From positions 15,252,015-15,316,014 of the forward strand of contig NC_066528.1 of NCBI RefSeq assembly GCF_024679095.1: 64,000 nt of DNA. Reading direction: 5' to 3'. The notes beneath the pieces are model-generated. The model made no database searches. It worked only from the letters and a program-made list of their open reading frames with translations, and was not told where the DNA came from. Of the stretch, positions 11,481-21,764 are shown piece by piece; positions within the stretch are counted from its first letter, which is position 1; every line of letters begins with the position of its first letter. Position numbers and translations under genes: made by a program. The stretch is from Eriocheir sinensis. Taxonomy: Eukaryota; Arthropoda; Malacostraca; Decapoda; Varunidae.

Positions 11481-14400
11481 GATAACAGATATAGATAAAA
11501 AGATAAAGATAAAGTTATAAAGAAAGAGATAAAGTTATAAAGAAAGAGAAAGATAAAGTTATAAAGAAGGAAAGATAAAGTTATAAAGAAAGAGAAAGAT
11601 AAAGTTATAAAGAAAGAGAAAGATAAAGTTATAAAGAAAGAGAAAGATAATGTTATAAAGAAAAAGATAAAGTTATAAAGAAAGAGAAAGATAAAGTTAT
11701 AAAGAAAGATAAAGTTATAAAGATAAAGATAAAGTTATAAAGAAAGATAAAGTTATAGAGATAAAGATAAAGTTATAAAGAAAGAGAAGATAAAGTTATA
11801 AAGAAAGAGAAAGAGAAAGTTATAAAGAAAGATAAAGTTATAAAGATAAAGATAAAGTTATAAAGAAAGATAAAGTTATAAAGAAAGATAAAGTTATAGA
11901 GATAAAGATAAAGTTATAAAGAAAGATAAAGTTATAGAGATAAAGATAAAGTTATAAAGAAAGATAAAGTTATAGAGATAAAGATAAAGTTATAAAGAAA
12001 GATAAAGTTATAAAGAAAGAGAAAGATAAAGTTATAAAGATAAAGATAAAGTTATAAAGATAAAGATAAAGTTATAAAGAAAGATAAAGTTATAAAGAAA
12101 GAGAAAGATAAAGTTATAAAGAAAGAAAGATAAAGTTATAAAGAAAGAGAAAGATAATGTTATAAAGAAAGATAATGTTATAAAGAAAGAAAGATAAAGT
12201 TATAAAGAAAGATAAAGTTATAAAGAAAGAGAAAGATAAAGTTATAAAGAAAGATAAAGTTATAAAGAAAGAAAGATAAAGTTATAAAGAAAGATAAAGT
12301 TATAAAGAAAGATAAAGTTATAAAGAAAGAGAAAGATAAAGTTATAAAGAAAGATAAAGTTATAAAGAAAGAAAGATAAAGTTATAAAGAAAGATAAAGT
12401 TATAAAGAAAGAGAAAGATAAAGTTATAAAGAAAGAGAAAGATAAAATTATAAAGAAAGATAAAGTTATAAAGAAAGAGAAAGATAAAGTTATAAAGAAA
12501 GAGAAAGATAAAGTTATAAAGAAAGATAAAGTTATAAAGATAAAGATAAAGTTATAAAGAAGGATAAAGTTATAAAGAAAGATAAAGTTATAAAGAAAGA
12601 GAAAGATAAAGTTATAAAGAAAGAGAAAGATAAAGTTATAAAGAAAGATAAAGTTATAAAGATAAAGATAAAGTTATAAAGAAGGATAAAGTTATAAAGA
12701 AAGATAAAGTTATAAAGAAAGAGAAAGATAATGTTATAAAGAAAGAAAGATAAAGTTATAAAGAAAGAGAAGATAAAGTTATAAAGAAAGAGAAGATAAA
12801 GTTATAAAGATAAAGATAAAGTTATAAAGAAAGATAAAGTTATAAAGAAAGAGAAAGATAAAGTTATAAAGAAAGAGAAGATAAAGTTATAAAGAAAGAG
12901 AAAGATAAAGTTATAAAGAAAGAGAAAGATAAAGTTATAAAGAAAGAGAAAGATAAAGTTATAAAGAAAGAGAAAGATAATGTTATAAAGAAAGAAAGAT
13001 AAAGTTATAAAGAAAGAAAGATCAAGTTATAAAGAAAGAGAAAGATAAAGTTATAAAGAAAGAGAAAGATAAAGTTATAAAGAAAGATAAAGATAGTTAT
13101 AAAGAAAGAGAAAGATAAAGTTATAAAGAAAGAGAAAGATAAAGTTATAAAGAAAGAGAAAGATAAAGTTATAAAGAAAGAGAAAGATAAAGTTATAAAG
13201 AAAGAGAAAGATAAAGTTATAAAGAAAGAGAAAGATAAAGTTATAAAGAAAGATAAAGATAAAGTTATAAAGAAAGAGAAAGATAAAGTTATAAAGAAAG
13301 AGAGAGAAAGTTATAAAGAAAGAAAGATAAAGTTATAAAGAAAGATAAAGTTATAAAGAAAGAAAGATAGTTATAAAGAAAGAGAAAGATAAAGTTATAA
13401 AGAAAGAGAAAGATAAAGTTATAAAGAAAGAGAGAGATAAAGTTATAAAGAAAGATAAAGTTATAAAGAAAGAGAAAGAGAAAGTTATAAAGAAAGAGAA
13501 AGATAAAGTTATAAAGAAAGATAAAGTTATAAAGAAAGATAAAGTTATAAAGAAAGATAAAGTTATAAAGAAAGATAAAGTTATAAAGATAAAGTTATAA
13601 AGATAAAGTTATAAAGAAAGAGAAAGATAAAGTTATAAAGAAAGATAAAGTTATAAAGAAAGATAAAGTTATAAAGAAAGATAAAGTTATAAAGAAAGAT
13701 AAAGTTATAAAGAAAGAGAAAGAGAAAGTTATAAAGAAAGATAAAGTTATAAAGAAAGAGAAAGATAAAGTTATAAAGAAAGAGAAAGAGAAAGTTATAA
13801 AGAAAAAGATAAAGTTATAAAGAAAGAAAGATAAAGTTATAAAGAAAGAGAAAGATAAAGTTATAAAGAAAGAGAAAGATAAAGTTATAAAGAAAGAGAA
13901 AGATAAAGTTATAAAGAAAGATAAAGTTATAAAGAAAGAGAAAGATAAAGTTATAAAGAAAGAAAAAGTTATAAAGAAAGAGAAAGTTATAAAGAAAGAT
14001 AAAGTTATAAAGAAAGATAAAGATAAAGTTATAAAGAAAGAGAAAGATAAAGTTATAAAGAGAAAGATAAAGTTATAAAGAGAAAGATAAAGTTATAAAG
14101 AAAGAGAAAGATAAAGTTATAAAGAAAGATAAAGTTATAAAGAAAGAGAAAGAGAAAGTTATAAAGAAAGAGAAAGATAAAGTTATAAAGAAAGATAAAG
14201 TTATAAAGAAAGAGAAAGATAAAGTTATAAAGAAAGAGAAAGATAAAGTTATAAAGAAAGAGAAAGATAAAGTTATAAAGAAAGAGAAAGATAAAGTTAT
14301 AAAGAAAGATAAAGATAAAGTTATAAAGAAAGAGAAAGATAAAGTTATAAAGAAAGAGAAAGATAAAGTTATAAAGAAAGAGAAAGATAAAGTTATAAAG

Positions 14401-14770
14401 AAAGATAGATAAAGTTATAAAGAAAGAGAAAGATAAAGTTATAAGGAAAGAGAAAGATAAAGTTATAAAGAAAGAAAGATAAAGTTATAAAGAAAGAGAA
14501 AGAGAAAGTTATAAAGAAAGAGAAAGATAAAGTTATAAAGAAAGAGAAAGATAAAGTTATAAAGAAAGAGAAAGATAAAGTTATAAAGAAAGAAAGATAA
14601 AGTTATAAAGAAAGAGAAAGATAAAGTTATAAAGAAAGAGAAAGATAAAGTTATAAAGAAAGAGAAAGATAAAGTTATAAAGAAAGAGAAAGATAAAGTT
14701 ATAAAGAAAGAGAAAGATAAAGTTATAAAGAAAGAGAAAGATAAAGTTATAAAAAAAGAGAAAGAGAAAA
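11481..14770. repeat. 3.3-kb satellite of GATAAAGTTATAAAGAAA units, nearly C-free on + strand
   Basis: The basic 18-bp word GATAAAGTTATAAAGAAA is repeated with or without 4- or 6-bp inserts (GAAA, GAGAAA), giving interleaved 18-, 22- and 24-bp units. Local higher-order patterns occur, such as runs of 24-mers (13081-13260, 14581-14770) and of 18-mers (13501-13700). Reading the + strand I see only about one C (near 13023) before the array ends at a CTCAGCCC sequence. Minus-strand Tyr/Phe/Leu-rich frames at the right edge are translations of the satellite. Confidence 0.97.
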
Positions 14771-14950
14771 CTCAGCCCAAATTCGCAAACAGTAAAGACG
14801 GAAGAAAAATAAGGGAAAAAATAAAAGAACAAAAAGATAATGTACGCCAAATCATAACAAAAATAATAAAAAGACAAATAGCTAAAAAAAATAAAACTTA
14901 ACAAGAAGGAATATTTAAAGGAAAACCAATAGGCTCCAGATAGTAAGCAA
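14771..14950. other. A-rich spacer, no feature seen
   Basis: A-rich mixed sequence between the satellite and the AAT microsatellite. I see no feature in it. Confidence 0.4.
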
Positions 14951-14957
14951 AAGATAC

Positions 14958-15059
<102 letters not shown>

Positions 15060-15139
15060 CAATGATAACAAAAATAAAAAGTTTTCATAAGTTCACATTT
15101 ACATATATACAAAACCCAGACACAATTAGCGAATCAAAT

Positions 15140-15141
<2 letters not shown>

Positions 15142-15203
<62 letters not shown>

Positions 15204-15341
15204 TGGTCTGCAGAGTTAAAAAGTCGCTTTGATATTAAGTAAACAAACAGACACGTACACATAAACACACACACACACACACACACACATACACAGATAT
15301 ACATGTAGCAGAACGATGAGACGTACATGAACTTGGTAGAC

Positions 15342-15387
<46 letters not shown>

Positions 15388-15445
15388 GTTTTAAACTAAT
15401 CTAATTCTCGTTTTTTTCATTACCATAAACACATGATGCTTATCT

Positions 15446-15526
<81 letters not shown>

Positions 15527-15670
15527 AGACACAGACATACAGACACACACTGACAGACAGAGGGACAGACAGACACAGAAACACATAGAAAGCTAGACAA
15601 ACACACAGACAGATAGACAGTTACAAAGACAGACAAACAGATGAATGAGCAAATGAACAAACAAACAAAC

Positions 15671-15730
<60 letters not shown>
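15142..15730. repeat. Cluster of (CA)n, (GA)n and ACAG repeats
   Basis: (CA)n runs at about 15142-15199, 15265-15289, 15342-15386 and 15673-15727; (GA)n at about 15450-15522; degenerate ACAGACAG between 15525 and 15660. Confidence 0.93.
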
Positions 15731-15740
15731 AGCAAAATAA

Positions 15741-16600
15741 AACAGCTAAAGAATCGATATCTCTCCCCCAAACAAGACAACTGATATAGGAGACCCTCAA
15801 GGTTGGATTTATCGACCTACGCTATTTTTTTGTTTTATAATCTGTGGAAGCGTCATTATCGTAAAGTCACGACCGGAGATGCACGCACACACGAACACAC
15901 CCACCCACCCATCCACATACCCGAACTCTTTAATATCTTTTCCTTTTCTTTATATTGCTGCTACAAATCATACTATACCTCATGAACACTCTTCGCTGCA
16001 TAACCTATACTTCTGTTGTCTGTGAGAGCAGCTTCCCCAGAACAAAGAGAATGAAATTGGAAGACGAGGAGGAAAAGGTGGGATTAATACCTTGTGCAAA
16101 TCCGATACATAAAATATTGAACCTACAAAATCATACGCTAAAATAAGATAAGGACTAAAACTATGGGCATGTCAGTTTCACGAGGGGAAGGAGATTGAAG
16201 AGGAGGAGGAGGAGGAGGAGAAGGGGGATGATGATGATGATGATGATGAAGAGGAGGAGGAGGAGGAGGAGGAGGAGGAGAAGGACTCGGAAAGGCAAAA
16301 TACTGAACCTTAAGACAAAGACCAGTCAACTAGAAAAAAAGATACACTCACAAGCACATGATTAAGCCCAACAACAATCTCTCAAGAAGTGTTGCTTAGT
16401 GAACATGACAAAGTAAAAAGAAAGGAAGCAAATAAGAGTAACAAATAAAAACAACACTCACTTTGGAACATCCGCCACGCCCTTCTCAGTCACACACCAA
16501 CGTCCTTACCTGGAAAAGACAAAAAAGAAAAGAAAAACATTAGTATTTAAGAATATCAAATGCACCATCATATAATTTTCCTCTCTTAAGTACATTATTC
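15741..16600. other. Unassigned interval with a GGA/ATG repeat
   Basis: Mixed AT-rich sequence with no recognisable gene. A GGA run at about 16200-16221, an ATG run at about 16227-16249 and a second GGA run at about 16250-16280 are the only structured parts. Confidence 0.5.
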
Positions 16601-16602
16601 TT

Positions 16603-16686
16603 CACCCTTCCAGAGATCGAGTGAATACAAGAGTTGTGTATTCGAATACGAACATCGAATACGAACACTCCATTCCTGCACCCTTC
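16603..16686. mobile_element. 68-bp miniature hAT-like element with 8-bp target duplication
   Basis: The element occupies 16611-16678. One end reads CAGAGATCGAGTGAATAC and the other, on the opposite strand, CAGGAATGGAGTGTTCG. Both match the two ends of the 534-bp element at 4300-4833, including the inner TATTCGAATACG words. The 8 bp on each side are identical, CACCCTTC at 16603-16610 and 16679-16686. An 8-bp duplication is the rule for hAT transposons. With almost nothing left between the ends, this is among the shortest forms a mobile element could take. Confidence 0.8.
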
Positions 16687-16784
16687 TCACCCTTCCTGTT
16701 CTCGCTTGTCACCCTGTCTGTCACTGTCCCAATCTGAACATCCCTCTTTCCACCATATTTTTTCACTGATATCCTCCCCAAGAG

Positions 16785-16896
16785 AAGATGGCGCCACTAT
16801 AAACACTTGCCTGCGCCATGACGGGTTGGGGCCGACTACCATTTAGGCCCCTCAAGAAAAGCCTACCGGCGCTATAGGTGTACACGTAAAAAACAT
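16785..16896 (+). mobile_element. 3' part of tRNA-type SINE
   Basis: GATGGCGCCACTATAAACAC, CTGCGCCATGACGGG, TAGGCCCCT and GCGCTATAGG match the 3' half of the full SINE at 39997-40347 in the same order and orientation, ending in a short A run. The tRNA-like head is absent. Confidence 0.8.
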
Positions 16897-16899
16897 CAT

Positions 16900-17415
16900 C
16901 CTAAACACAGCTAGCTATTGCAACATCCTCCCCATACATATCTAGCCGTCTAACATCCTCCCAAACATCTTCAGCTATTTACGATCCTCCTAAAACACTT
17001 ATCGCTATTGCAACATCCTCGCAAAACACACCGCTGGATGTTATGCAAAGACAGCAACATCTAACCGTCTAACATCCTCCCCAAACATCTCCAGCTATTT
17101 ACGATCCTCCTAAAACACTTATCGCTATTGCAACATCCTCCCAAAACATACCGCTGGAGGTTATGAAAAGACAGCAACATCTAACCGTCTAACATCCTTC
17201 TCAAACATCTCCAGCTATTTACCATCCTCCTAAAACACTTCTCTCTATTGCAACATCCTCCCAAAACACACCGCTGGAGGTTATGAAAAAACAGCAACAT
17301 CTAACCGTCTAACATCCTCCCCAAACATCTCCAGCTATTTACCATCCCCCTAAAACACTTCTCGCTATAGCAACATCCTCCCAAAACATACCGCTGGAGG
17401 TTGTGAAAAGACGGC
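16900..17415. repeat. 120-bp tandem repeat (~4 copies)
   Basis: CTAACCGTCTAACATCC occurs at 17061, 17181 and 17301 (exactly 120 bp apart) with a variant at 16942. Each unit also has CATCTCCAGCTATTTAC, AAAACACTT and CCGCTGGAGGTTATG. I see no coding content. The flank 17416-17690 is unassigned mixed sequence. Confidence 0.93.
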
Positions 17416-17689
17416 AACCTTAATCCTGTCCAAGCTTTCTGTGTGGCCGTCATACTGGTCAATAAACACTGACTCACGACAATGCACCTTCCTATACGTC
17501 CTACCCAATGACCCACCTGTCCGTCATTGTAGTGAACCGAGATGACTTACAACAATGAACAGTGACGTAGAACAATCCCCACACTGATCCGCCTCCTCTT
17601 TCTCCCCCTCCATGTCAACACAATCAATTACAAGTCATGCTCTGTGGATCGTGTTTTTTAGGTCAGGGTCGCGGAGTATCAAAAATTCA

Positions 17690-18420
17690 CATAACGGGAA
17701 AAATCTGAGAAGGAATAAAAATGGTGATGAAAATAATGAAAGAATAGAGAAATGATGAGGACTGCGACGGATTTTAATATTAGGTTAGGTCTAGGAGCAC
17801 CAAAAAAAGGTTACATATTAGCAAACGTTACGTGTTATCGAACGTTTGGGAAAGAAAAAGAAAGTCGAGAAAAATTATGAAAAAATAAATAATGAAAAGA
17901 TGACTGTGCAAGAAATTATGAAGTCAAAGAATGGAAGCACGATGAAAAAAAGTATATATATTAGCAAATACTGAAGAAAGGAAGAAATTGGTGATGGAGA
18001 TAACGAAAATAATAATAGAAATGATAATAGCCGCGCCAGAAAATATTAGGCCAGTGTCTGGGAGGATGTTGACAGGTTTACATATCAGCAAACATTTGGA
18101 AAGAAAGAGAAAGGTAATGAAAACAATGAAATAAAAAGTGAAGGGCAATGATTAGCACTGTGCCAGAAATTATTAGGCCAGTGTCTGGGAGGATGTTGAC
18201 AGGTTTACATATCAGCAAACATTTGGAAAGAAAGAAAGAGAAAGGTAATGAAAACAATAAAGAAAAAATGAAGGGCAATGATTAGCACTGTGCCAGAAAT
18301 TATTAGGCCAGTGTCTGGGAGGATGTTGACAGGTTTACATAATCAGCAGACATTTGGAAAGAAAGCAATGAAAAAAAAATGAAAAAATGATTAGCACTTA
18401 GACAAAAATTATTACTGAGA
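17690..18420. repeat. ~128-bp degenerate tandem repeat
   Basis: TATTAGGCCAGTGTCTGGG occurs at 18044, 18171 and 18301 (spacings 127 and 130), each followed by AGGATGTTGACAGGTTTAC and CAGCAAACATTTGG. More decayed copies precede it near 17779 and 17940. Confidence 0.88.
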
Positions 18421-18422
18421 GC

Positions 18423-18570
18423 CCAAAATGCTACCATGTACTTAATTAGATCCTCCAGTTCATGCCTATCATCCGAGACGCTGTTTGTTTTGATCGTGTC
18501 AGTGTTGTCTTTGGTATGTGAGGTCGATTTTGAACGCGTTAGGTTTGCAATGGAAGGAAGGAGGCGATTT
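18423..18570 (+). repeat. Dispersed repeat C, copy 1
   Basis: Contains ACCATGTACTTAATTAGATC and ATCCGAGACGCTGTTTG followed by TTTTGATCG, shared with 20468-20615 in the same orientation. The two copies run about 150 bp with scattered differences. No ORF or TIR is visible, so the class is unknown. Confidence 0.8.
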
Positions 18571-19260
18571 AGGAGTATATGGGACATCATGAGACCAGTT
18601 GAGATATTACGATACGTCATTTGGAACGCAAGACAACGGTGAGGAGGATAACAACAAAGAAAATAATGAGCACACTTTCCCAGACTCACACCAAACTCTT
18701 ACAGAAACAAACAAAAAGCGAACTGTGGCGAACAACATGTGTGCAAGACAAAACTCGTAAGGGCCACAAAGTAAAATATAAATGACACCACAAACAAAAC
18801 AAAATAACAAACACCGTAAAAAAAATCATCCCCCCCCAAAAGAAAAAGTCCTCACAGAAAACAGAAAACGAGAAAAAAAAACTTAAGGCAAATGTGAAAC
18901 CAAACACTAAAAATAATTAAAAAACAATAATCCATATATCTGCGCATTGAGACCGGTCCTACTTTCTCTCTTTAGCCCTTAATCACGGTTAGACGAAGCT
19001 GTTAAAATAATTACCGACAAGTCATTTACTCTTACAACTCAACACTAACCTGACAACCTCACCCCCCCTTCACTACCACCCTTCAACAACCATCACTACC
19101 TAGTCTAGCCTTAAATTACCATCCTCCCCCTTTTCATCTCCCTTGCTATTCCCCTCCCACAGTGTTTTCACAACCCCCCCCCCCCTTCACACACACACAT
19201 TCCCCGTCCCACACATACAGCAAATAAAACTATAATAAACAAATGTAGTAAAAATAAAAC
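18571..19260. other. Unassigned interval
   Basis: Mixed sequence, A-rich at 18760-18950 and C-rich at 19050-19190, with no recognisable gene. A short run of C and CA lies at 19176-19200. Confidence 0.45.
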
Positions 19261-19261
19261 T

Positions 19262-19595
19262 AACAGGAGCCGGTAAACAAGGGAGGAAGAGGAGGGGGAA
19301 GGGGGAGGGGGAGGAAACCGTCTAGGGGGAAAAAAAATTGGACTATGCGGGGTAGGTGGCAACGCGGAGGGATTGGGGGGAGGAGAAGGGGGAGTGGCAA
19401 GGGGGAACAAAAGGGGGGGGAGGGGGGTTCAGTGAAGTAAGGGAAGCAAGTGGGCAGTGATGGGAAGGGGGGAGGGGGAGGAGGGAGGAGGTAACAGGCA
19501 CGTGGAGAGGGAGGAGGGGGAAGAGGAGAGAGAGGGTGGAGGGAGAGGGGAAGGGGAGGAGAGGAAAGGGGGGAAGGAGAGGAGGGAGTTGAGTG
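19262..19595. repeat. G-rich purine tract
   Basis: Dense runs of three to eight G separated by A or AG on the + strand (for example 19277-19312, 19371-19425, 19470-19490). Composition is suited to G-quadruplex formation. Proline-rich minus-strand frames are artefacts. Confidence 0.85.
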
Positions 19596-19599
19596 CTAT

Positions 19600-19787
19600 T
19601 TAATCCGGTAGCAGCGACGGGCCAAATTTGTGCCATGATATAAACCCCCAAAATAGATGATACATAATCTGATCACAAATGCTTTGATATATATTATGAA
19701 GTGATTTGTGTGAGGGGTGATTTTTTCTCATTTTCTCGCTTGGAGGGACCATTAAGAAACACATGATCCTCGCTGCTACCGGGTTAA
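19600..19787 (+). mobile_element. 180-bp TIR element (MITE A), copy 1, TTAA-flanked
   Basis: The 180-bp body (19604-19783) lies between TTAA at 19600-19603 and 19784-19787. The ends are inverted: TCCGGTAGCAGCGACGGG at the left and, on the opposite strand, CCCGGTAGCAGCGAGG at the right. There is no coding capacity. TTAA plus a CC-starting terminus is the pattern of piggyBac-type non-autonomous elements, but in the other three copies the left flank reads TGAA, so TTAA could instead be part of the terminal repeat. Confidence 0.75.
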
Positions 19788-19799
19788 AATCAGCATTAT

Positions 19800-20095
19800 A
19801 TTAACATTTTCACCTACCTAGAAAGAGAAGTAGAGGAGGATAGAGGAAGTGAATAAAATAGGAAGTAGTGAAAGTAGGAATTACAGGGTGAAGAAAGAAG
19901 ACGAAAGAGGAGAAGGAAGAGTAAGAATAGGAAGAGGAGGAGGAAGAGGAGGAGGAAGAGGAGGGAAGGAAGGAGCAGAACGAATATGAGAAGGAAGAGG
20001 AGGAGAAGATGGAAACGGAGATAAGTAAAACAAAAGGAAAAGAAAGATGGGAAGATTAGAAGGAAGAAGAGAAGGAAAAGGAAAATGATCACCAC
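19800..20095. repeat. Polypurine tract
   Basis: GAAGAGGAGG-type purine DNA without gene content. Confidence 0.8.
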
Positions 20096-20097
20096 AC

Positions 20098-20345
20098 AAT
20101 CACTACCACCACCACCACCACCACTATCACCATCACCACCACCACATAACACCATCACCACCAGTACCACCACCACCACCACTACCACCACAATCCACAT
20201 AACAGCTCACCACCACGCTAACCACCACCACCACCACCTCGTTAATCACCACTGCACCACCACACAACACCACTCATCACCTCCACCCAAGCTTACCTCA
20301 TCAACCACCCTTTACGCTGCCTCCACAACGCATCGGAACACTAAA
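20098..20345. repeat. CCA-rich degenerate trinucleotide repeat
   Basis: Imperfect ACC/CCA units with interspersed ATC and ACA; the open frame of Thr/His/Pro is an artefact. Confidence 0.85.
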
Positions 20346-20467
20346 AAAAAACACTAGAATAACATGAATCGCGAAAATCACTGAGCAAGAACACTCCTCT
20401 ATCCCGCACCGGCCAGAGAGAGAGAGAGAGAGGGAGAGAGGGCGCTGAAGGCAGTCACGTGATAGAC

Positions 20468-20615
20468 CAGAAAGTTACCATGTACTCAATTAGATCCTCC
20501 TGTTCATGCATATCATCCGAGACGCTGTTTGTTTTGATCGTCTCAGTGATGTGTATTTTGTCTGTGAGGTTCTTTTAGCTATATCCTAGGTTTGTAATGG
20601 AGGAAGGAGGTGATA
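20468..20615 (+). repeat. Dispersed repeat C, copy 2
   Basis: Second copy of the element at 18423-18570: ACCATGTACTCAATTAGATC, ATCCGAGACGCTGTTTG, TTTTGATCG and TGGAGGAAGGAGG appear in the same order. It is preceded by a short (GA)n at about 20415-20432. Confidence 0.8.
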
Positions 20616-20687
20616 GATGTATGGGTTTATGTGTTTATTTCATCCACCTCGTCATTCTTAACTGGCAACTCCACCGAGACCAAGTTC

Positions 20688-20904
20688 ACAAGTGCCATAT
20701 TCTTAAACATTTCCGTCCTCAAGTACACGTATTTGACAAGGCTTTCGGAGGTGTTATGAGCATTTCCAGGAGTAGTTTCTTGGCCTGGTGGTAGTTTGAA
20801 TCTTCCTCTGTACCATGAACCTAAAATTGCACTCATGAGGACGCGACTGATCTCCTTTTTGCCCTTTGAAAATAGTTGATGTGAGGCGTGGAAGCTTCTG
20901 ACAA
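20688..20904 (-). mobile_element. Dispersed TIR-like repeat B, near full length
   Basis: On the minus strand it runs from CACGCCTCACATCAACTATT through GGTTCATGGTACAGAGGAAG, CAAACTACCACCAGG and AAGCCTTGTCAAATACGTG to CGGAAATGTTTAAGAATATGG. Its two ends are roughly inverted (ATTCTTAAACATTTCCG against TATTCTGAAACGTTTCC in the 9076 copy), so it looks like a ~220-bp non-autonomous element. Related pieces lie near 9076, 47345, 49920, 52390, 55483, 55780 and 56112. Confidence 0.65.
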
Positions 20905-21019
20905 GAGTTCACGCACAAGTCTCATTTAGGAGTTCGAAGAGAGTAGCAGGAAAAAGATTAATTATAGAAGCTTGTGAGTTTTAGTTATACGTAATTTTCG
21001 TTCTCTTATACAAGCACCA

Positions 21020-21054
<35 letters not shown>

Positions 21055-21109
21055 TGTGTCGAGTGGTCTGATTCGAACCACGTGTCGGCTGCTCCACGTG
21101 AAATCACTT

Positions 21110-21142
<33 letters not shown>

Positions 21143-21404
21143 CTTCTTTTTCTTTTTCTTTTATATGAGGTCGTTGTTCTTGCATGTTCCCTGTTTAATA
21201 TTCTTCTTCTTCTTCTTCTTCTTCTTCTTCTTCTCTCTTTCGTATATGCATCAAAAACTCATCATAACCTTCAATGCACAGAAATCCTGATCGTTACGGC
21301 TCACGGATAGAGCAAAAGCACAGTATAATAACATAACAAGCGGTGTATCCTTTCCTCTTACCGTCGTGGTGTTGAGTGACGGAGGGAAGGGAGAGCAGCG
21401 GTCG
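20905..21404. repeat. GA, CT and CTT microsatellites in unassigned sequence
   Basis: (GA)n at about 21024-21051, (CT)n at about 21113-21140 and (CTT)n at about 21203-21234. The words AGGTCGTTGTTCTTGCATGT (21170) and CACTGTTTCTGCATGTGCCC (22700) suggest a shared, decayed dispersed unit. Confidence 0.8.
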
Positions 21405-21446
21405 TTGTTTTATAGTAAAGGAAGCAACTCAAGGGCATAAGAAAAC
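21405..21446 (-). mobile_element. LINE 3'-tail fragment (minus)
   Basis: On the minus strand CTTATGCCCTTGAGTTGCTTCC then TTTACTATAAAAC matches the tail of the LINE at 63325-63436. Confidence 0.6.
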
Positions 21447-21764
21447 ATGAGAAGAAAAAAATCGTCCGCTAATCACTGCCCTTATAAAAGAGTGTATAGA
21501 TTATCCCAAGGCCACAGAGATGATTAACCGGGTCTTCATGGGTGATTATCCGGTTCATGGTGAAGAAGTGGGGTAAAACTTTCACTAGGAGCACAAAACA
21601 CCGCGTGGAAATACCTGCAACTTCTACGAGAGGCTTTTAAACGAGCGAACTGAGGCTACGATAGGGTTAAGAATACGGACTCAGATAATTGATGGATGGG
21701 CGGAAGCGTTAATTAGTGGGATGGAGATGAAGAGTTTGTCGCGTATTTCTTTATGACACCAAGC
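21447..21764. other. Unassigned interval with a TIR-element fragment
   Basis: Mixed sequence; GATTAACCGGGTCTTCATGG at 21523 echoes GACCATGAAGACCCGGTTAA near 48115 on the opposite strand, so a fragment of the 47-48 kb repeat family is probably present. Confidence 0.45.

Noticed and set aside
17770..17790. TTAGGTTAGG, the arthropod telomere unit
   Set aside because: Only about two units, within a degenerate tandem repeat; not a telomere or interstitial telomere array.
21060..21085. GTGGTTCGAATCA on the minus strand, B-box-like
   Set aside because: No A box at the right distance and no tRNA fold; isolated match.
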